Below are positions 55,527 through 64,000 of a stretch of 64,000 nt of DNA, in pieces; positions within the stretch are counted from its first letter, which is position 1; every line of letters starts with the position of its first letter. The notes below the pieces were generated by a model. It was not told the origin of the DNA. It made no database searches and saw only the letters and a list, made by a program, of their open reading frames with translations. The position numbers were made by a program, and so were the translations under genes. This stretch comes from Fragilaria crotonensis (taxonomy: Eukaryota > Bacillariophyta > Fragilariophyceae > Fragilariales > Fragilariaceae). The stretch is from positions 1-64,000 of the forward strand of contig JAKSYS010000294.1 in the NCBI GenBank assembly GCA_022925895.1. The letters run 5' to 3'.

Positions 55527-58500
55527 ATGACAACCTTGGCTGGGAATCTGGACGAATCAGCAATGGAAGAGGTGAGGGAAACGGAATCGAACGGAAACGA
55601 GAAGGAGGATACGTCAGGCGATTGCGACACCAGCGACGATGACGCTGAGAATCAAGAAGAGGATGTGGATGATGATGACGAGGGGAGCGAAAAGGCGATG
55701 GCGATGATGATGATGACATTGCGAGCCAATCAGAGGATTCTGATTCGTCCGACGACGACGAAGCTGGTGGAGGTCTTTCATCATTGGAAAAACGTCGATT
55801 CGAGCGCATTCGGAGAAACAAAGAAGTCCTCTCGAGACTAGGACTTGGGGATCTTAAGCCTATGGCTAAGCCCAAGCAACAACGAATTCGTGACAAGAAG
55901 GAAATTGATCCTGGAGACGTTCGCAAGTCTTCGCGCTCGAAGCAAGACGTGAACTATGCCGATATGCCTGCCAGATTTCTGGTGGAGGATCCTGAGACAG
56001 TCAGTGATCCACCACCAAAAAAAAATAGGAGTGGGGAGAGAGACAAGGATAAGCGGATGGAGCGCTTTATCTATGACGAATTTTTACGACTCCGGTCCTC
56101 ACAGAAAAACGACTTGAAGATGGCAGAGAAAAAATTCCGGTTTGCCCAGCTGGAACATAGATTCGCGGCGAGGGCTGCAAGCGCCGCATCAAGACGGGTC
56201 ACGCGCAAGCAATCGGTACAGAGCATGTGTGCGGCGCTCGAATCGGAGAAGCTTCAATATGGAAAGTCATTGCGAGAATTGCTGCAAGATATCGACCGAC
56301 GCCAAGTTGAAATAGAAGTGGCCCTAAATGATTTCGATTACAAATACATGGTAAGCAGATCATGCATGGGTGCTTATATTCTCTCAGTCATAACCTTTGC
56401 TGACGCTTCGTCGTAAAAGTCTCCAGAAAGGCTTGAACACATTGAGAAACAACGTTTGGAGCAAGAAAGGAAACTGGAAATGATTGACGCAATCAATGGC
56501 TTTCCAAATGCATTGACAGTAAGTTCACGTCGCAAACATTTTCTTCTATGAAAAGCGCAACTTATCCCTTTACTCATTATCCTCAGGAAGCGGTGCATCA
56601 TCTCAATCACCTATTGGTTGAACGAGCCCCAAAGATCCGCCTCCTCCTCGACAAAGCGATCGCAAGCGACGCGATTCGAGCGAAGGTAAAGGAAGCACCG
56701 CGGTACCGGTATCTCCTGAAAGCGACGACAAAACGGACGCGGACGAGTGGCAGAATCTGGCAGCGCTTATTGCTGCTGAGCAACCTACCAAAATAATTGA
56801 CAGTTCTCGAGGTGCCCCTGACGACGCCGACGACATTAATGCCGATCCTGCTCGTGCCAAGGTTTCAAAAAAAGGAGGACTAAAAAGGAAGAGTACAAAT
56901 GTGGGAGGTTGGGTTTCCCCAACTTTCGCTAGCCAAATCGACCGATCCTGGTTAGCGAGCGACGCATATGACTCGAAACTGAACTTGTCAACCTATGTAC
57001 CCCAAGCTGGTGACATTATCTTGTAAGTTTAGGGCAACCTTCCCGATTGACTCAATCATGAGAACCTGCTCACACTTTTCCCTGTAGATACTATCCATCA
57101 GGTCACCGAGATTTCTTGAGGCAGCACCCAGACGTGTTAGGCAAGAAACTACGGAGCAAAGCCAGGATGCCACTTTGGGAACGAGCAAGAAAGGAGAAAG
57201 CCAAAGGAAGGAGTTCAGACGACCCCCAAACGAATGCACCCTCCGAAAAAGTTGAATCGACCACTCTTAGTCAAAAGCAACCCGAATGGTTCAACGACGA
57301 GTGGCTGGCAGGAGTTGACACCAAGCTCGGAGACTATCCATTGATTTGTCGTGTTGAGCGCACCCATGCGGAGTTTCCACCGCACCCAGAGGTAGAGAGC
57401 ATGGTGGTTGCGGAGGAAGGGGTACCTAAAGTTGTCTTCAAACAGTCAAAATCCAACAAAAAAAGCAAGAAGTGGAATCCTCCTCTCTGTCTCGTTGTTG
57501 CGTTGAAGCCCATGACTCCCCTGATCCCGCCGGATCGGTATGACAACAGTTGCTGCCGCCATGCGCTTTCCCCACCGCCTGTCTTTCACGTAGTCACGTT
57601 TGCTTCAAGATGCGCGCCCTTTATAGTTCCTTTTGGCTTTGGATATAGGATTGCTCACTCACTGCGCCTGGGCGGGATGGTCAAGTTGCGAGGAGAAAAC
57701 CAATTTTGTGGTTTCGTTACCTCGTTTCTTTCCATGGACAGGTATGGCAGTGGACGCATTGAGGACAATGCCTCACGAATTGCTGGAATGCTTGCTTTCT
57801 TCAAAGGAGAAGGTGCTGCAACGCTCCTTTCCTCCCTTGAATCATCTTTACTGCAGACAAGCGGCCCGAAATCGACTTTGCCCCTTGCTGAGGCCGGGAT
57901 TGTGATTGACACCATGGCAACGAGGACATCCAGTTCGGCATCGACAACTGCTGCTCTCACCAAGAATGAGGTAGAAGGTTGCCTGATCACTCTTATCAGG
58001 GAAACTTTACCGCTTTGGAAAGGTGTATCGGTTATGTTAGAAGGCGGACGTTACGTCAGTGTGTCACCTTGGGACGTAGAATCTTCCACCCTATTGACAC
58101 CATCAGGTGGGGCGTATGCTGCACTTACAAGTCACATTCTTGCCGGGAACGGCCTTATGTACTATATTGATGAAGCTCTAAGGGCGAAGATTGAGTGCTC
58201 ACTGGAAGACTTCGCGAAGCGAAACGAGGAATCATATGTTTTCTGGGATTCGGTGACGGATGATTTGGCGCCTTCCTATAGTTGTGCCGTTCCACAAGGA
58301 ATGTGCTTCCAGAAGATTATGCGTCGTTTGTCACATCGGAAAGTGCATGGTCAGGAGAGGGCCTACTCCTACTACAGAACACTGGATTCTCTGCTAAATG
58401 ATGTTGGGTCCATCCTCGACAATTGTCTGCTTTACAATAGCGCCGACTCGGATATTGTTCTGCAAGGCTTTCGAGTCATAGCTGATGCCACAAAACTGAT

Positions 58501-61500
58501 CGATCAGGTGGTCAGCCGCCATCAGAAAGAGCAGGCGGCGAGAGAGAAGGCCGACGAAGAGAGGAGGAGGAAGATTGCCCTTCAATACAACGCTGCCGCT
58601 TGCATTCAGTCGAATCCTTCAATTGGGCATTTCGCGGAGGGCAAACTCCCAAAATCCCGACGGTCCTCCCATTTTGCAGATGTTCAGACAATGCAAGGAC
58701 CGTATACGGTGGCATTAAATCGAAGTTGGATTGAGCGTATTGATCGCGACAGAAGTTGGAGCTTAAGCGCTGACTCTACGCAGACATCGGTCGCGAACAG
58801 TACAGCATGGGTACCGCAAAGTGGGGACGCAGTTCTGTACTCTCGGCTCTTGCACTCTGAATTCATCAAAGGCCACCAGGAGTCGCTGCTCACCGAGCAG
58901 TGCAATCTACCACAATTTGTGCTGCAGTCAGGGACTGCGATCTCTGATGCAACCGTCCCTCCTGCTGGGCGTGCACCTACGATCGTGGAAACAACGGCGC
59001 CTATCATGGGACATAACGTAGCAAGTCAGCTTGATGTTGTGGAGAAAGTACGTTTGCCTGGTGGCGATTCATCAAGGCTGTCGGCCTCAGGTAGACCACG
59101 GGCTCATCGCCCGGTGGCAGAAATCAGACTAGACGAAAAATCGTCTCAAACAACAGTGCGCATGGACGTCGTTTCAAGCCCAGTACCTGGGAGAACTGCT
59201 GAGGCCGCCCTTAATGACAAGCTAGAAGCTGAGACTAACAATGCCACTGATCTTGATGAGTCCCTCGCAGATTCGATCCACTCTCAGCTTCTTGTCGGGA
59301 GGATTGTGTGGGTAAGTTTCCGTCTGTCTGTGAATGGTTCAAACATATAATTCAGAGCTGACACCAGTTTCGACTTGTCCGCAGGTGAGACGTGTGTTTC
59401 CTCGGAGCCCGTCGAAGAGGGACGTGGAGAACGATACGTTTGACGTGCGTTCACCTTTGCTGTCCCTGGGTATTTGCTTCGACTACCCGTGGTCCCGCGG
59501 GCAGCAGACTCATATGGTGTATTGGAGGCCCTGCATGTTATCAAATCCATCTGGAGCGCCAGATGATTGCATTTGTCCTTCTTGCGGGTGCCAATCATCA
59601 TTTGGATTTCTTCTCCCCGCATGGTTGTATCGTTCTCCACAAGCAGAGTCATTCTCACGACACTCAGTGCTGCTTCCCGGCAAGGTCTCTATCGATTCAC
59701 AATCTTTCTTCTCTCCTCCGAGTGGACTTGACCGCGATACTGTTTCCGCAATAAACAGATGCTTTAACGCCTTGAAACGAAGATGCCTTGCTGGAATCCC
59801 GAGTGATTTCGTTCCGGAAAACCTCAACATCATGAGCGTGAAGGAGGGCTGGCGCCCTCCGAGTAAGACATCATTGAAAGCGTTACCTACATTCGAGTAT
59901 CTGTTCGGAAACGATGCAATCGGAGACATCGACAGAGCAAGTAACCGAGCAGTAGCACAGAATAGGAAGTCCGAAAATCTAGAAGAGCAGGAGAAGTCTT
60001 TCACAGCCCTTGCGGAGATACATTACATTCCTCCTTACTCGAAGGGTCCTTCTGCGTCCAAATCGAGCACGGTCAAAGGTCGAGAGAAGAAAGAACCTGG
60101 AATATCATTTGAAGAAAGTATGTGCCCGTCACCCAAGCTCTCCCTCGAGCTTATTCAACAACGCCTTCGAAACGGCTACTACAGGCAGAAGATGGGACTC
60201 GTTGATGACATGCAGGAGGCGTATGTAAACTCCGTTCTTCTCGTCTTATCAAAACAGTCCAGTAGCAAATTCGGTCCTTGTTTTTCTTTGAAGAAATTTA
60301 CCAAGTCCTTGGTTAAGTTAGGCATGATGAAGACTTCACGTTCAAAAAAGGAAGGAAAGACGCCCGTTAATGACGGAGCACTCGACGGATTTTCCCAGGG
60401 AAGCTACGAAGATGGTCGAGTTCGGAGCGTCCTGTTGGTTCGAAGCCTGTACGCAATGGCGTTGGCGTCGGTGTCGGCGACAAGATTCTTTGAGTGCATC
60501 TTTGGAACATCTCCAAAGAAAGGAGCGACCCCTAGACGTCGGGAACCTTCAGCGCAGCACCATCGCTTTATGGCGGCACGTCAAAAGCTGTCCCTAATAC
60601 TGACAGCTCTACCCCGTGACCCAGGTTTCAATCGGGGTAGGGCGAAGTCTCTTCGGGGAGCAAATGTATCTGGCAACCAGGAGGGTAATGTGTACCCTTC
60701 GGTGAAAATCAAGATTGTCAGCAGTTTGTCGTTGGTCGACAAAATGATGATCTGCCGCCGATTGTGTTCTCACATCAAGATTATGCCAACCTGGATGGCC
60801 TTGTTCGTTGCTTCTTTGGCAAACCTGGACGTATGAATGCGTGTGGCCGTTGCCAAGTCTCCCGGCGTTCCATGTTGGCATGCAGAGTTCAGAGAGGTCA
60901 CTTAAACCAAGATTTCAACTGGGATGATATCATGACCGGCGTTGGTGGGATTGAGGGCCTTCTCTACACATTGAGATACGGTAATCCTCCACCCCCGAGT
61001 TCCTCCGAAGCGCAGCCTCAAGCAGTCCACGTCTCCGAAGAACCACCAAGCGACCTGGCAAGCAAATCCGAAGCATCTTTGCAACATGATGCAGCAAAGG
61101 CGGAGGAAGATGCTGCCAAAGATACGCAAGCGCTGCGGTTACTTGCTTCAGCCTCTAGGGCATTGCTTCTTGCGGAAACGCTGCTTGCCTCCACAAAGAA
61201 AGCTGCGGAACTCCCACCTCGATTGTCCGACGAATTTATCCGCAATTCCTTCCCTATCGACCCAGCGGATGGTCACTACAACTATTGTTCAATTTGTGGC
61301 TTGAGCGGTGACGTCATCTGTTGCGAGAAATGCCCCGTTGTCATGCATGCACCTTGCGCAGGATCCGACCGTGTGCCGGAAGGTGACTGGTTCTGTTCGA
61401 AGTGCAATGCTTCAGACACCAAGGAATCGAAATTAGATGAGAAAACAGAGGTACCCGGACAGATGAAAGCAGTCATGATTCCTCTGGACGACGCGCGAGC

Positions 61501-63886
61501 TCGATCTGGTGAGTTGTGTAAGAAGGAGCCAAGCTTTCTCAGTAAACGACAGCACGCAAGGAGAAGAGGATGCCGCGACAGGTTTTGGAGGAAAACTGGA
61601 ATTTCTGGAGAAGCTAGGAAGGGTAAGGGGCCAGAGGATACAGCCTCCGATGCTTTGAATCAGACGCTAGACAACGACGACAAGAAAAACTAAATCTCCC
61701 ACTAGAGGACATGCAAAGTGAACTGGACACTCTCCTCTGTGAACTGCGGGATTATCGGCTTGCGCAAAATCCGGCAAGGAACAGAAAGAAAGATGATAAA
61801 AAAGAGGAGCAACAAGACAAAATCACTGAAAATGTAGCTAACGAAAAAGAGTCGGTTCATGACCGTGAACAAGAGACAAATGAGGATAATGTGATTGCAG
61901 GAAAAATGTCGACGACCACGATGCTTCGGAGAACAAGTGTCATTGCGTCTGAAAGATCAGATGAAGAACACCCACAAGTCTCTGAAAAAGGCGATGAACC
62001 CCAAGCAATTGGGATAGGGTCAAAGGTTTCCAAGGATTTCGGAGAGAATGGGCGTTTTCTTGGCGTGGTTAAGGCGCTTCCTTGTGAAGACTACCCGTTC
62101 TACAAAATCAGATACGAAGATGGCGATGAAGAAGACATGGACGAAGGCGAGCTCGAGAAGTTCTCATATTCATTAAACCACCGCGGAAGAGGAAGGCTAT
62201 CCATAGTGATGAGGAGACTCCTCGCAAGCGAGAAGGACTTCAACTCAAGGTGGTTCAGCGGATTATTCAGTTGTGAAAAGTGAATCAGCGAGGTCCTCTG
62301 CTTCATTGAATGAGACAAATTCACCGCCTCGCCCAGCTGGTAAAGTTGAATTCAAGCCAGGCTTTCGATCATTTAAGCCTGGCGTTCGAGTTGTACCGAA
62401 GAAGCTAAGGCGTCAGGGCAAAACTGGAACAATCGTTCGATCAATCGATCGACACACTTGGGAAGTACGATTTGACGATGGGAGAAAGCGCGCACCGTTT
62501 AAGTCTCAGCAACTGTCGTACTTGGAAGATGTGGCAGATGGTTTCGACGAGTTTGTTGAACCCTCACCAGCAGCGAACGTGATTCATCTTCATGAGGGTG
62601 TACGCGTTTTCCCCAGGAAGGGAAAATGGCGTGACAAGATCGGAACGATAGTAAAGGAGGTTTCCAAATTCACTTGGGAAGTTAAGTTTGATGATGGAAT
62701 AGATCGCGGTACATTCAAGTCCTTGCAATTAACTTTTGCTGATGCAGGGGCGTCGAGTCAGGTAGAGACTGCCGTCGAAGACAACGACGACGACAACCAC
62801 ACGCGTTCTTCAAACAGAGGGCAGAGCGTCGAATTCAAAGCAGGCGTCCGAGTCGTGCCCAAGAAAAACATCTACAAATTCAAAGGCGCAACGATTGTAA
62901 GATCAGCCGGGAGGCATAAATGGGAACTTAAATTTGACGATGGAGTCGACCGCGGACTGTTCAAGACTCAACAATTGTGCGTCCTCGACGACAATCAAAT
63001 CTTACCATCGCTGGACGTCGACACCGCGGATGGCGTAAAGAAAGAGTTCAAAGTGGGCGTGCGAGTCTTGCCGAAAAGAGAGTCTACCAAGGCAAACTTG
63101 CCACGATTATCAGGTCCTGTAACCACACAGGGATTGAAGTTTGATGATGGTGTAGATCGTGGAACCTTTACGTCCCAGCAATTAGCTTACATCGCGGATT
63201 CTGAACGAGATGCTGTCGCTTCGAGTGCCAATGCTCACATGGATTTCAAAGCTGGCGTACGAGTTGTGTCGAAATCGAGGATATACGAAGGAAACTCGGC
63301 ACAATCGTCAAGTCAGTTGGTCCAGAACAGTGGACTGTGCAGTTCGACGACGGTGAAGAGCCTGCTACATTAACATCTCAGCAACTTGCTGTGGCCCACT
63401 CGAAACCTGGTAATGCCAATTCTGATTGTGACGAAACTGGACAAGCGGATGACGTGGCGAAGACTTCTTGTGAGGTCGAAGGGGTTCAAAAACGTCGTAG
63501 GGACGGCCCCGCAAGGCTGAAATGCTGGCTGCAATACAAGCGGTGCCTGCCATCGACAACGATGCCAAATCTGATGGCTACGACACTGGACAAGTGGATG
63601 ACGTGGCGATTACTTCGCATGGGTTCGACGGGGCTCAAAGACGTCGCGGGGACGACCCGCAAGACTGAAACACTGGTTGCATCGACTGAAGTGTTATCCA
63701 AATCAGGAGAAAAGTCTCGCGTCCAAAACTCGCCAGCTGTCGTTGAAACGCGGACGACGCCACAGAAGCGAGAACGAGCGCGCGACCACGACCGAGACAT
63801 CTATTGGTCTGGGGGCGAAGCGCCGAGGCAGCACAACGGACAAAACGTCTTCGAACTCGAAGATCCTTGAGCTAAACTACAACTAA
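55527..63886 (+). CDS. Large chromatin reader: PHIP-like Tudor, bromodomain, PHD, six Tudor-like repeats
   Basis: A gene of 8.4 kb, about 2,600 residues, probably nuclear. Introns: 56351-56419, 56519-56586, 57023-57087 and 59312-59384, all in phase. Order: acidic start (MTTLAGNLDE); coiled coil; PHIP/BRWD-type Tudor (YVPQAGDIILYYPSGHRDFL); bromodomain (about 58180-58530, with the acetyl-lysine Asn in ILDNCLLYN); a second such Tudor start (WVPQSGDAVLYSRLLHSEF); a Cys cluster (NACGRCQVSRRSMLACRVQR); a PHD finger (about 61284-61420, YCSICGLSGDVICCEKCP); a Tudor-like unit (YKIRYEDGDEEDMDEGELEK); then six tandem units of the form GVRVVPKK...GTIVRS...WEVRFDDG...FKSQQL (62370-63400). No WD40 repeats, unlike animal PHIP. 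One-base frame changes lie near 55720, 56700, 60770, 61690, 62270, 63100, 63300 and 63500-63670. It reads acetylated and methylated histones by inference. Confidence 0.8.
62370..63400 (+). repeat. Six tandem Tudor-like coding repeats
   Basis: Units begin near 62376, 62596, 62840, 63055, 63253 and at an additional diverged end near 63330. Each has a GVRV(V/F)PK start and a (K/R)FDDG(V/R)xR(G/A)xFKSQQL end. Spacers are acidic and variable. Confidence 0.8.
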
Positions 63887-63939
63887 ATTCGGCAATCGTT
63901 GTTCGTATACTACTATAAGATGCACCCTCTATTCCCTCA

Positions 63940-64000
63940 TCAATTCTTCTTCTTCTTTGTCTTCTCACGAGCGGGCGTTTGCTTCTTCAAAGGTCCAAGC
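63940..64000 (-). CDS. 3' end of a convergent gene (partial)
   Basis: The minus strand reads LGPLKKQTPAREKTKKKKN and a TGA at 63942-63940. The Lys-rich tail suggests the end of a nucleic-acid-binding or nucleolar protein, but 19 residues are too few to name it. It lies 53 bases from the end of the chromatin gene. Confidence 0.4.
   Translation of the reverse strand, partial: LGPLKKQTPAREKTKKKKN

Overview
The window reads as nuclear DNA of a diatom, probably a pennate one. The host genes have short GT-AG introns. Two predicted proteins start with signal peptides ending in an xS|F step, like the plastid-import signal of diatoms. The gene set also fits: a voltage-gated proton channel, a GH81 beta-1,3-glucanase (diatoms store chrysolaminarin) and a Ty1/copia element resembling the CoDi groups. 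Many intergenic stretches are crowded with GTAC words.

Layout, left to right. A Harbinger-type MITE (212-969) is followed by a methyl-end fatty acid desaturase gene (1119-2550) and COX15 (3206-4408). A second MITE flanked by TA (5448-5810) and a small unknown gene (6225-6749) come next. From 6831 to 20593 lies a multi-gene DNA transposon bounded by matching terminal inverted repeats (TIRs). It carries a Plavaka/CACTA-like transposase, a long leftward gene with an acetyltransferase (GNAT) domain, a Ulp1-type protease and a second cysteine-protease-like domain, a double SANT/DUF6818 protein with a very acidic tail, and two further genes. Host genes then resume: a ubiquitin-specific protease (-), tRNA-Arg(CCU), an LRR-like protein, two tandem zinc-finger paralogues, a carnosine N-methyltransferase-like protein (-) and a cupin dioxygenase (-).

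A copia retroelement (30422-44002, duplication CATGT) sits exactly on the start codon of the cupin gene. Its left LTR was then split by an 8-kb DNA transposon (30744-38709) that carries two unrelated DDE-type transposase genes back to back. Beyond it are the proton channel, a PDI-like protein (-), a 2.7-kb stretch without a clear gene, the GH81 glucanase, a Pro/Gln-rich protein (-) and an 8.4-kb gene for a large chromatin reader with PHIP-like Tudor, bromodomain, PHD and six tandem Tudor-like repeats. The last 60 bases hold the end of another gene.

The two large insertions rebuild local order if removed in thought. The small gene at 6.2 kb and the USP would be convergent neighbours. The cupin and proton-channel genes would be divergent neighbours sharing about 460 bp. 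Several host genes and the large transposon show single-base frame changes, often in short homopolymers and mostly of the kind made by a missing base. This looks at least partly like residual long-read assembly error, so decay should not be assumed from frame changes alone.
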